7,890 bases of DNA from Actinomycetes bacterium (GCA_023387135.1 JAEWIK010000192.1:1-7890); one strand, 5' to 3'; positions 1 through 7,890 are shown, numbered from the stretch's first letter. Notes: a model not told the origin generated them from the letters alone. A program made the numbers and translations.

Positions 1-651
1 GGGTCACCCCGGGGACGCAGCGGCACCCACGAACCGGGACACGGCCCGGTGGCGGCCGCGGCGGCCTTCCACGGCCTGACCGCGCGCGGCTGCCGCGCCG
101 AGCTCGAGGCCTGCCTCGCGGGACCGCCGGCCGAGGACGAAGGCTTGTTGCTGGCCGCGCTGGCGGCGGCTTCCCGCGAACTCGATGCGGTGGAGAAGGC
201 GGCCTGGCCGGCGAGGATGGCGCGGGAGGTCAGGGCGGCGGTGGCGGCAGGCACGGTGGACGACGAGGCGGCTGCCAGGCTGGCGCTGCTGTCCTGCCAC
301 AGGCGGTCACGGGATGCGGCGCTGTTGCTGATCACCAGGTTCGACGCGGCACGTCACCTGAGCGTGTGGCAACGGGTGGTCAACAGGGTGCCGGAGGGAC
401 GCTCCGGCAATGCAGTGGCCCTGGCAGGGATGGGGGCCTGGGTGTGCGGGGACGGCGCCCTGGTCTCGATCTGCCTGGAGAAGCTGGCGCGCGTGCCCGC
501 CGACCCGGAACTCCCGGCGGTGCTGGCGTGGGTGACGGACGAGGTGGTGCCTCCCGCGGTGTGGGAGAGCATGCGCGACGGCCTGCTCGACGCCACCACG
601 GCGGCGGTCAGGAGAGCTGTGTGCCCACCAGCGTCCCGACGAGGTAGGTGA
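1..651 (+). CDS. DUF4192-family protein, C-terminal part (5' end outside window)
   Basis: The frame is open from the first base and stops at TGA 649-651, giving 216 residues of a larger protein whose start lies to the left. The C-terminal half fits the actinobacterial DUF4192 pattern. A charged segment (SRDAALLLITRFDAARHLSVWQ, quoted here only as its core RDAALLLI) is followed by a stretch rich in small residues leading to GAWVCGDGALVSICLEKL. After that comes a segment resembling 'dP.l...L...v.pP..W' (VPADPELPAVLAWVTDEVVPPAVWESM, core PPAVWESM). The family has no established biochemical function. The protein lacks predicted membrane segments in the visible part and is probably cytoplasmic. 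It converges on the VIT gene, and the two coding regions overlap by 44 nt with no terminator between them. The family call rests on remembered family features, not on a search. A different Ala-rich hypothetical protein is the alternative. Confidence 0.72.
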   Translation, partial: GSPRGRSGTHEPGHGPVAAAAAFHGLTARGCRAELEACLAGPPAEDEGLLLAALAAASRELDAVEKAAWPARMAREVRAAVAAGTVDDEAAARLALLSCHRRSRDAALLLITRFDAARHLSVWQRVVNRVPEGRSGNAVALAGMGAWVCGDGALVSICLEKLARVPADPELPAVLAWVTDEVVPPAVWESMRDGLLDATTAAVRRAVCPPASRRGR

Positions 652-1321
652 GGCCCATCGCCAGCGAGCCGACGACGACGTTGCGTATCATCGGACGTCC
701 CACGCCGACGGAACTGAGCCGCGCGCTGATGTAGCCGGTGAGCAGGAGGGCGATCCAGACCGCCACGAGGGTGAGGGGCAGCCTGATGTCGTGCGGCGCC
801 AGCACCATCGCGAGCAGCGGGATCGCGGCGCCCGCAGCGAAGGACCCCATCGACGCCATCGCGGCGGCGGACGGCGACACGGGCTCGGCCGAGTCGAGGC
901 CCATCGTCGTCCGGGCGTGGTGCTTCAGCGCCCCCTCGTCGCCGAGGTCGGCGGAGATCTTGTCGGCGAGGTCCGCGGAGAGCCCCTGGTCGAGGTAGTA
1001 GTCGCGGAGCTCGTCGCGCAGGACGTCAGGATCCGTTTCGGCGATTCGGCGCTGGCGGGCCAGCACGGCGATCTCCATGTCGCGCTGGCTGCTGACCGAC
1101 ACGTACTCGCCGCCGCCCATCGACAGCGCGCCGGCCACGACACCGGCGAGGCCCGCGATGATGAGAGCGACCCTGTCGGAGGTGGCGCCCGCCACGCCGA
1201 AGACGAGGCCCGCCGTCGAGACGATGCCGTCATTGGCGCCCAGCACCCCGGCGCGAAGCCGGTTGAGCCGGGAACTGAGGGAACTCTCGGAGCGATCGCG
1301 GGTATCGACAGCTGCTGCCAT
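608..1321 (-). CDS. VIT1/CCC1-family iron/manganese transporter
   Basis: This is a 237-residue integral membrane protein of the VIT/CCC1 family, which moves Fe2+ or Mn2+ out of the cytosol. The family hallmark is near the N-terminus: RLRAGVLGANDGIVSTAGLVFG (core LGANDGIVSTAGL, residues 27-39), followed by a SMGGGEYVSVSSQRD segment at 67-81. Asp31, Met68 and Glu72 sit where the family places metal-path residues. About five hydrophobic segments fall near 29-47, 51-69, 158-176, 180-198 and 213-233. Between the second and third is a charged cytosolic region (82-145) rich in Glu/Asp, corresponding to the metal-binding domain seen in plant VIT1. ATG 1321 was chosen because similarity begins about 20 residues later. 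The longer frame reaching 1513 would add 64 unrelated residues and run through the leuS leader. The only good Shine-Dalgarno (AAGGAG, 1349-1344) is 22 nt from this ATG, so a short-leader or near-leaderless mRNA is possible. A DtxR-like box lies upstream. Iron versus manganese specificity cannot be told from sequence. Confidence 0.88.
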   Translation of the reverse strand: MAAAVDTRDRSESSLSSRLNRLRAGVLGANDGIVSTAGLVFGVAGATSDRVALIIAGLAGVVAGALSMGGGEYVSVSSQRDMEIAVLARQRRIAETDPDVLRDELRDYYLDQGLSADLADKISADLGDEGALKHHARTTMGLDSAEPVSPSAAAMASMGSFAAGAAIPLLAMVLAPHDIRLPLTLVAVWIALLLTGYISARLSSVGVGRPMIRNVVVGSLAMGLTYLVGTLVGTQLS

Positions 1322-1337
1322 GCCGACACAATGAACG

Positions 1338-1365
1338 ATGAAACTCCTTGTCGCAAGCAAGGCAA
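1338..1365 (-). promoter_or_regulatory. Possible promoter of the VIT gene
   Basis: On the minus strand TTGCCT (1365-1360, 4/6 to TTGACA) is followed after 16 nt by TTTCAT (1343-1338, 4/6 to TATAAT). This predicts a start near 1331 and only about 10 nt of 5' leader before ATG 1321. The -35 element lies inside the DtxR-like box. The match is modest and rests on consensus similarity alone. Confidence 0.3.
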
Positions 1366-1376
1366 GGCACGCCTTA
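1358..1376. promoter_or_regulatory. DtxR/IdeR-type iron box (candidate operator)
   Basis: The plus strand reads CAAGGCAAGGCACGCCTTA. It matches 14 of 19 positions of the iron-box variant TTAGGCAAGGCTTGCCTAA and carries perfect AAGGC/GCCTT outer arms. DtxR/IdeR/DmdR proteins are Fe2+-dependent regulators that bind such 19-bp dyads in Actinobacteria. The site lies 37-55 nt upstream of the ATG of the VIT Fe/Mn transporter, a metal-handling gene, which makes a chance match less likely. It overlaps the predicted -35 of that gene and lies about 65-83 nt upstream of the proposed leuS transcription start. The consensus variant is from memory; no matrix score was computed. Confidence 0.5.
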
Positions 1377-1403
1377 GGGTGCCTCGGACCGCCCAGCGCC
1401 TCC

Positions 1404-1434
1404 GGGACGAGCCGGCAGGCGGATGGCTTATGCT
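1404..1434 (+). promoter_or_regulatory. Probable leuS promoter
   Basis: The -10 element is TATGCT at 1429-1434, which has the conserved T1, A2 and T6 of actinobacterial -10 sites. Six bases separate it from G1441, the likely start of transcription. The -35 is weak: GGGACG at 1404-1409 keeps only the GAC core of TTGACA, at a long 19-nt spacing. A start at 1441 would make the leader-peptide GTG the first codon of the transcript. Confidence 0.5.
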
Positions 1435-1440
1435 TGTCCC

Positions 1441-1470
1441 GTGCAACGTACAGACTCGCTGCTTGCTTAG
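1441..1470 (+). CDS. Putative leaderless leader peptide of leuS (MQRTDSLLA)
   Basis: A nine-codon frame, GTG to TAG, begins exactly where transcription is predicted to start, six bases after the TATGCT -10 element. It encodes MQRTDSLLA. Codons 7 and 8 are CTG CTT, two adjacent Leu codons; CTT is rare in such GC-rich genomes. The stop codon abuts a strong hairpin and then a terminator-like structure ahead of leuS. Leaderless leader peptides controlling leu, ilv and trp genes by attenuation are known in Actinobacteria, so the architecture is plausible for sensing Leu-tRNA charging. Two Leu codons is few compared with typical leu leaders. An alternative frame, ATG 1430 to TGA 1486 (18 codons), also has two adjacent Leu codons (TTG CTT), but its ATG lies within the -10 element and so would usually not be transcribed. 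Confidence 0.45.
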   Translation: MQRTDSLLA

Positions 1471-1496
1471 CCGCGACCTCCGATGAGGAGTCGCGG
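1471..1496 (+). ncRNA. Leader hairpin 1 of the leuS 5' region
   Basis: CCGCGA (1471-1476) pairs with TCGCGG (1491-1496), and CTCC (1478-1481) pairs with GGAG (1487-1490). The result is ten base pairs interrupted only by a bulged C1477, with loop GATGA. It begins at the base after the leader-peptide stop, so a ribosome on the Leu codons or at the stop would block or melt its 5' arm. Its 3' arm (1493-1497, GCGGC) can alternatively pair with GCCGC at 1517-1521, giving a structure exclusive of both this hairpin and the downstream terminator. Pairings were worked out by eye without free-energy calculation. Confidence 0.55.
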
Positions 1497-1497
1497 C

Positions 1498-1532
1498 GCC
1501 CCTGACGAGCCATAGGGCCGCGGGGGCTTTTT
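1498..1532 (+). terminator. Terminator-like hairpin with T-tract ahead of leuS (attenuator)
   Basis: GCCCC (1498-1502) pairs with GGGGC (1523-1527), followed directly by TTTTT (1528-1532). The 20-nt loop can fold further, for example GCC 1509-1511 with GGC 1516-1518. A GC stem plus U-run 37 nt before the leuS start codon would end transcription before the gene unless an alternative pairing forms, which is the layout expected of an attenuator. The long loop makes it a weaker intrinsic terminator than usual. Confidence 0.5.
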
Positions 1533-1568
1533 CATGCCAGCAGCAGTTACAGACGAGGAGAAAGCAAC

Positions 1569-4034
<2,466 letters not shown>

Positions 4035-4055
4035 GGACGGGCCCGCCGCGGCCGC

Positions 4056-5045
4056 TCACCTGCGCTGGAGCACGGCCACCAGGCCGAAGTGGTCGGTGCC
4101 CGGCACCTCGAAGGTCTGCGTGCTGACGGCGGCGAGCTGGGCGCTGGTCAGGACGTGGTCGATGGTGAGGGCGGGCGGGCTCGCGCCGTTCGCCGGATAG
4201 GTGGGCTGCCAGCCGGAGCCGGCGGTGGCCGCCGCGTCGGCGAAACCGCGTCCGAGGAACTTCCGCAGGGTGGCGTTCTCGAGCGTCGCGTTGAAGTCGC
4301 CGACGAGCACCCTGGGGTACTTGCTGCCGACGGACTGGGCGAGGTCGAGCACCTCCTGGCTGTCCCGCAGCCACACCCCGGCGTCCTGAACCGGGTTCGA
4401 GGGGTGGACGCCGATGATGACGAGCTTCCCCAGGGCGGTGTCGACGCGGTAGGCGGCGTTCGTGCCGGTGTCGCGTTCTTCGGTCCGCTTCACCTCCGAC
4501 AGGGGGCTCCGGCTGAGGATGACGGTGCCGCCCATGAACGGGTCGGGGAAGCCCGCGCGATGCGGGAAGGACGTCGCCCAGGCGCCGGTGGACAGCGCCT
4601 TCCTGGCCCTGTCGGTGGTCTCGGTGAGGACGAGGACCGACGCCTTCGCGGCGGGTGACGCCGCGAGCGCCTTGAGGTCGGCACCGCCGAAATGGAGGTT
4701 GAGCGTGGCGACGGTGACCTGTGGCCCGGGCGGCAGCGGGAACCGGCTGGTGTAGGGGACGAGGACCTGGGCGTGGATCAGCCCGCCGACCAGCGCCGCC
4801 GCTGCCCAGGCGCGTCCCCAGCCGTTGCCCGCCAGGAAGAGGACGAGGCCGGCGAGCGCCCAGAGCACGATCGCGTGCGGGACGAAGGACGCCGCCATGG
4901 CGGTGGGGGACACTGCCTGCAGGCTCGGGACGAGGTAGAGCCCGAGCATGAGGGTGGCCAGCAGCACCAGCACCCAGCCGGCGACGAACCAGCCGCGATG
5001 CTCGATCGCCGGGGTGCGGGCAGGTCGGCGCTTGCGGGTGGTCAC
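4056..5045 (-). CDS. Membrane-anchored endonuclease/exonuclease/phosphatase (EEP) family protein
   Basis: The protein has 329 residues. After a basic N-terminus (RKRRPAR) come three hydrophobic helices, near 20-42, 54-73 and 79-97, then an EEP catalytic domain from about 108. The active-site motifs of this metal-dependent phosphodiesterase fold are present: N116 in TLNLHFGG, E142 in VLTET, H214 in GVHPSNP, D250 and N252 in GDFNA, D296-H297 in IDHVL, and D318-H319 in the final TDHFGL. All expected catalytic residues are therefore there. The architecture resembles other membrane-anchored EEP proteins of the YafD type. The substrate is unknown, and could be nucleic acid, a phospholipid or an inositol phosphate. 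GTG 5045 was chosen because it begins just before the first helix. ATG 5090 would add 15 residues, and neither start has a good ribosome-binding site. The gene converges on leuS with a 21-nt gap lacking a T-rich terminator, and is divergent from comEA. Confidence 0.85.
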   Translation of the reverse strand: MTTRKRRPARTPAIEHRGWFVAGWVLVLLATLMLGLYLVPSLQAVSPTAMAASFVPHAIVLWALAGLVLFLAGNGWGRAWAAAALVGGLIHAQVLVPYTSRFPLPPGPQVTVATLNLHFGGADLKALAASPAAKASVLVLTETTDRARKALSTGAWATSFPHRAGFPDPFMGGTVILSRSPLSEVKRTEERDTGTNAAYRVDTALGKLVIIGVHPSNPVQDAGVWLRDSQEVLDLAQSVGSKYPRVLVGDFNATLENATLRKFLGRGFADAAATAGSGWQPTYPANGASPPALTIDHVLTSAQLAAVSTQTFEVPGTDHFGLVAVLQRR

Positions 5046-5107
5046 CTGCCCAGCATGGCAGCCCGCCAGGGCCGAACGCCCGCGCGCCATGCCGCCGGGA
5101 CGGGGCC

Positions 5108-5121
5108 GGTTGTCCACAACC
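5108..5121. promoter_or_regulatory. DnaA-box-like inverted repeat in the EEP/comEA divergent gap
   Basis: GGTTGTCCACAACC has 6-bp perfect arms (GGTTGT / ACAACC) around CC. Bases 5110-5118 read TTGTCCACA, identical to the DnaA-box consensus described for Streptomyces and other GC-rich Actinobacteria. The minus strand gives TTGTGGACA, 7 of 9. It sits about 49 nt before the comEA start and 63 nt before the EEP start. The rest of the gap (5046-5169) shows no convincing -10/-35 pair. Binding by DnaA is an inference from sequence match; another dyad-binding regulator is possible. Confidence 0.45.
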
Positions 5122-5169
5122 TCGTCCCCGTTCCGGCCGGCGGGACGCCCTGGAGTCGATGGTGCCAGC

Positions 5170-5985
5170 ATGGCCCGACAGCGCGCTGCCCCCGACCCGG
5201 TTCTCGGCGACGTGGTCCGTGAGCGGCTGGCCACGCTGCTCGCCGAAGTCCCGGCGCGTCGCGCCATCGAGCCCGCGCCGGTGCAGGTGCCCGCCCGTGA
5301 CGTCGCGCCACCCGACGAGCCGCGGACGGCGGGTAGGCAGGTCGAGCTCGACGACGCCGGCGGCAGCGCGGCTGCGTGGGGCAGGTCGGTGCTGCGGTTC
5401 ACCCGCCAGCACCTGCTCGCCGTCGGCATCCTCCTGCTGACGGGCTGCCTGTGGGCGGGCTACAACGTGCTGCAGGCGAGGTCCACCCCCGTCGTGGCAC
5501 CGAGTTCGCCGAGCCCGAGCGTGGTCGCGACGCCTTCCCCGACGCCGTCCGCGACGCCCGTGCTGGTCCACGTCCTCGGCGCCGTGGCGCGCCCCGGCGT
5601 CGTCACCCTCGGCGAGGGTTCGCGGGTGCTGGACGCCATCAACGCCGCGGGCGGCCTGACCGCCGATGCCGATCCCGGTGAACTGAACCTGGCGGCGGTC
5701 GTGGCCGACGGATCCCAGGTCGTGATCGGCAGCCGGGACGATCCCCGCGGCGAGGTGAGGGCGGCGACGCCCGCAGCCGGTGGTCCGGCGGACGGCACGG
5801 TGTCGCTCAACACCGCCACCCAAGCACAGCTCGAGGAGTTGCCGGGCGTGGGGCCCGTCACCGCGGGGAGGATCATCGCGTGGCGCGAGCAGCACGGCAG
5901 GTTCTCGCGGGTGGAGGAACTGCAGGAGGTCGAGGGGATCGGTCCCAAGATCTACGCCGACCTCGTCCCTCATGTCGGCCTCTGA
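5170..5985 (+). CDS. comEA: ComEA competence protein, DNA receptor
   Basis: This 271-residue membrane-anchored protein binds double-stranded DNA on the outer side of the membrane and delivers it to ComEC. In order it shows a cytoplasmic N-terminal region of about 80 residues, and one transmembrane helix (81-101, HLLAVGILLLTGCLWAGYNV). Next come a Ser/Pro/Thr linker (106-130) and an SLBB domain (131-188, with VHVLGAVARPGVV). A C-terminal double helix-hairpin-helix DNA-binding domain follows (211-271), with LNTATQAQLEELPGVG and VEGIGPK (cores LPGVG 224-228 and GIGPK 256-260). ATG 5170 was preferred over further upstream starts because the residues before it read through the intergenic gap and the opposite gene. 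The nearest purine-rich stretch, TGGAG at 5151-5155, is 14 nt away, so the ribosome-binding site is weak. It overlaps comEC by 14 nt. Such genes are common in Actinobacteria even where natural transformation has not been shown. Confidence 0.94.
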   Translation: MARQRAAPDPVLGDVVRERLATLLAEVPARRAIEPAPVQVPARDVAPPDEPRTAGRQVELDDAGGSAAAWGRSVLRFTRQHLLAVGILLLTGCLWAGYNVLQARSTPVVAPSSPSPSVVATPSPTPSATPVLVHVLGAVARPGVVTLGEGSRVLDAINAAGGLTADADPGELNLAAVVADGSQVVIGSRDDPRGEVRAATPAAGGPADGTVSLNTATQAQLEELPGVGPVTAGRIIAWREQHGRFSRVEELQEVEGIGPKIYADLVPHVGL

Positions 5986-7890
5986 GAACGTCCCGGTCCG
6001 GCAGCCTGTCGACGCGCGCCCACCCGTCCTCGCGCTCGCGATGTGGGCGGGGTCCCTGCTCTGCCTCCAGGGACGGGCCGACGCGAGCCTCGCCTGCGCG
6101 GTGGCAGGAGCCGTCGCCCTGGCGTGCGGGCGTCGCAGGCTGCTCGCCGGGGCGGTCGGGCTGCTGCTCCTGGCCTGCCTGGTCACCGCGGGGTTGAGGT
6201 CGTGGGTGACCCATTCCGGGCCGGTGCAGGAGTGGGCCGAGGACAGGGTCGTCGCGGTCGTCGAGGTCGGCGTCGGCCCCGGCAGGGAGTCTGTCACGCG
6301 CTGGGGCAGGTTCTGGGCGGCGCGGGCGAGGGTCGAGAAGGCCGACGTCCGTGGGCAGGAGTGGTTGCTCGGGCAGCAGGTCGAACTGACGGCGAGCGGC
6401 GACCTCGTCGAGGCCTGGGCGGCGGTGGTGCCAGGCAGCAGGGTGCTGGCGACGGTGAGGTTCGGTCCCGCCGAGCCTCGGGAACAGGCAGGAGCCGTCG
6501 CCGCCGTGCGGGAGCCCCCGGCGCTGGTGACGGCGGCGGGGCCCGTCGAGTCGTGGGTCGAGGTGGTGCGTGCGGGGCTGCGCGAGGCGGTGTCCGGGCT
6601 CGACGCCGACCGGAGGGCGCTCGTCCCCGCGCTGGTGGTGGGGGACACCACCGCCATCGGCCCCGCGCTGCGGGAACGCTTCCTGACGACGGGTCTCACC
6701 CACCTGACCGCCGTGTCGGGGGCGAACCTCGTCCTGTTGTTGGCGAGCCTGTGGTGGGTGGCCCGCCGGGTGGGAGTACGCGGCTGGTGGTTGCGCGGCC
6801 TGGCCGTCGTGGCGGTGTCGGGCTTCGTGGTGTTGTGCCACGGCGAGCCGAGCGTCCTGCGCGCCGCGGCCATGGGCTGTGTCGGGGTCGCGGCGTTGGG
6901 CTGGGGCGGCCCCGGGCAGGGGCTGAGGTTCCTGTCGTGGGCGGTGGTCGGCCTGCTGATGCTCGATCCGTGGCTCGCGTCCTCGGCGGGGTTCGCGCTG
7001 TCGGTGATGGCGACGGCGGGGATCGTGCTGTTCGCGCGGTCGTGGACGAGCGCGCTGCCGGCCTGGTTGCCCCGCGGCCTGGCCGAGGCGCTGGCAGTGC
7101 CGTTGGCAGCACAGTGCGCCACCCTGCCCGCGGTGGCGGCGCTGTCGGGCCAGGTCAGCCTGGTGGGAGTGGTGGCGAACCTGCTGGCAGGGCCGTTGGT
7201 GGGGCCGACGACGGTGGTGGGGTTCGGGTGCGCGGTGCTCGGGTGGTGGGCTCCCGGCCCGGCGTCGTGGGCCGGGTGGCTGGCGGGCTGGGGCGCCCAG
7301 GGGTTGGTGTGGATCGCTGAACTGGGCGCCTCGCTGCCGTCGGCGGCCCTGCCGTGGCCGTCGGACGCCGCGGGGGTGGCGGTGCTGGTGGCTGCCAGCC
7401 TCTCGGTGTTCGTGCTCGCGAGCCGGGGGCTGCGCCGGCGGTGGCTGGTGGCGGGCGTGGGGGTGGCGCTGGCGGTGGTGCTGGCCAGGCCGTGGCCGGT
7501 GCCGGGCTGGCCGCCCTCGGGCTGGGCGGTCGTGCAGTGCGACGTGGGCCAGGGGAGTGCGACGGTGGTGGCGGTCGGGGACGCCGAGGCGGTCGTGGTC
7601 GACACCGGCACCGAGCCCGGGCTGTTGGAGCGCTGCCTGGGCGGCCTCGGCGTGCGGCGGGTGCCGCTGTTGGTGGTGACGCACTTCCACGCCGACCACG
7701 TCGGTGGGGTGGCAGCGCTGGCCTCGCGGGACGTCGAGACCGTCGTGCTGCCCCCCGACGCGTCCGGGATGGGGAGGGACGCCGTGCTGGCGGCGGTCCC
7801 GCGGGCGACGGTGTGCGACGGTGGGGGCGGCCTGGCCTTGGAGGTGGGGAACGCACGGGTGGAGGTCGTCTCGGCGCTGTCGCCGAGACG
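5972..7890 (+). CDS. comEC: ComEC/Rec2 DNA-uptake channel (3' end outside window)
   Basis: The frame starts at ATG 5972 inside the end of comEA and stays open to the window edge, giving 639 full codons. ComEC forms the inner-membrane channel that takes in single-stranded DNA. Visible parts in order are as follows. There are N-terminal hydrophobic helices (about 18-76). A soluble OB-fold-like region follows (about 90-185), with VVAVVEVG and GSRVLATVRFG. The competence domain (about 215-490) has the signature THLTAVSGANL at 243-253 and many hydrophobic helices. Last comes a C-terminal metallo-beta-lactamase domain starting near 518, with DVGQGSA (524-530) and the metal-ligand motif HFHADH (571-576). 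The metal ligands HxHxDH are intact, whereas the usual DVGQGDA reads DVGQGSA (Ser529). Full-length family members have about 700-850 residues, so perhaps 60-200 are missing. The 14-nt overlap with comEA and the lack of a clear Shine-Dalgarno suggest translational coupling. Confidence 0.95.
   Translation, partial: MSASENVPVRQPVDARPPVLALAMWAGSLLCLQGRADASLACAVAGAVALACGRRRLLAGAVGLLLLACLVTAGLRSWVTHSGPVQEWAEDRVVAVVEVGVGPGRESVTRWGRFWAARARVEKADVRGQEWLLGQQVELTASGDLVEAWAAVVPGSRVLATVRFGPAEPREQAGAVAAVREPPALVTAAGPVESWVEVVRAGLREAVSGLDADRRALVPALVVGDTTAIGPALRERFLTTGLTHLTAVSGANLVLLLASLWWVARRVGVRGWWLRGLAVVAVSGFVVLCHGEPSVLRAAAMGCVGVAALGWGGPGQGLRFLSWAVVGLLMLDPWLASSAGFALSVMATAGIVLFARSWTSALPAWLPRGLAEALAVPLAAQCATLPAVAALSGQVSLVGVVANLLAGPLVGPTTVVGFGCAVLGWWAPGPASWAGWLAGWGAQGLVWIAELGASLPSAALPWPSDAAGVAVLVAASLSVFVLASRGLRRRWLVAGVGVALAVVLARPWPVPGWPPSGWAVVQCDVGQGSATVVAVGDAEAVVVDTGTEPGLLERCLGGLGVRRVPLLVVTHFHADHVGGVAALASRDVETVVLPPDASGMGRDAVLAAVPRATVCDGGGGLALEVGNARVEVVSALSPR
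7867..7890. repeat. Perfect 10-bp inverted repeat at the window end, inside comEC
   Basis: CGTCTCGGCG (7867-7876) and CGCCGAGACG (7881-7890) are exact reverse complements around the loop CTGT. The repeat lies in the metallo-beta-lactamase coding region and encodes VVSALSPR in frame. The right arm ends on the last base, so whether it extends further cannot be seen. It may be a chance feature of GC-rich coding DNA, an mRNA hairpin, or a fold-back artefact if the window end is a contig end. Confidence 0.6.

Noticed and set aside
1430..1486. An alternative 18-codon leader frame (MLVPCNVQTRCLLSRDLR)
   Set aside because: Its ATG overlaps the TATGCT -10 element, so it would normally not be transcribed. 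It is kept only as an alternative if transcription starts further upstream.
1322..1513. A 64-residue N-terminal extension of the VIT protein
   Set aside because: The added residues show no similarity to the family and would cross the iron box and the leuS leader; the conserved region starts just after ATG 1321.
4035..4055. GC palindromes between leuS and the EEP gene as a bidirectional terminator
   Set aside because: The short self-complementary stretches lack any T-tract on either strand and are expected in such GC-rich sequence.
4948..5169. An upstream extension of comEA to 4948
   Set aside because: It would overlap the EEP gene and gives an Arg/Pro-rich stretch with no ComEA-like features.

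Overview
This is a GC-rich stretch of an actinobacterial chromosome. The G/C-biased third codon positions, the LeuRS subtype, the GTG starts and the leuS / comEA / comEC neighbourhood all point that way. A propionibacterium-like member (Propionibacteriaceae or a near relative) is my best guess, but I cannot confirm a genus from the sequence alone. Most of the window is ordinary core-genome coding DNA. I see no transposase, CRISPR array, prophage, rRNA or tRNA.

Layout. Bases 1-651 (+) hold the C-terminal part of a DUF4192-family protein. It meets, tail to tail and with a 44-nt overlap, a VIT1/CCC1-type Fe/Mn transporter on the minus strand (608-1321). A 247-nt divergent control region (1322-1568) follows. 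On the transporter side it holds a DtxR/IdeR-like iron box. On the other side it holds a leuS promoter, a probable leaderless 9-codon leader peptide with two adjacent Leu codons, a strong hairpin and a terminator-like hairpin ending in TTTTT. This looks like an amino-acid-responsive attenuator. leuS (leucyl-tRNA synthetase) occupies 1569-4034.

A minus-strand gene (4056-5045) converges on leuS. It encodes a membrane-anchored endonuclease/exonuclease/phosphatase (EEP) family enzyme. It is divergent from comEA (5170-5985), and the 124-nt gap between them contains a perfect match to the actinobacterial DnaA box. comEA overlaps the start of comEC (5972 to beyond the window end) by 14 nt, so these two DNA-uptake genes form a translationally coupled operon. 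comEC is cut by the right edge inside its metallo-beta-lactamase domain, and the window ends exactly on a perfect 10-bp inverted repeat.

How the parts relate. comEA (DNA receptor) and comEC (channel) belong to one pathway. leuS, the transporter and the EEP gene are independent functions. I find no wholly new gene system. The most interesting material is regulatory: the leuS leader, the iron box before the VIT gene, and the DnaA box in the comEA/EEP divergent gap.
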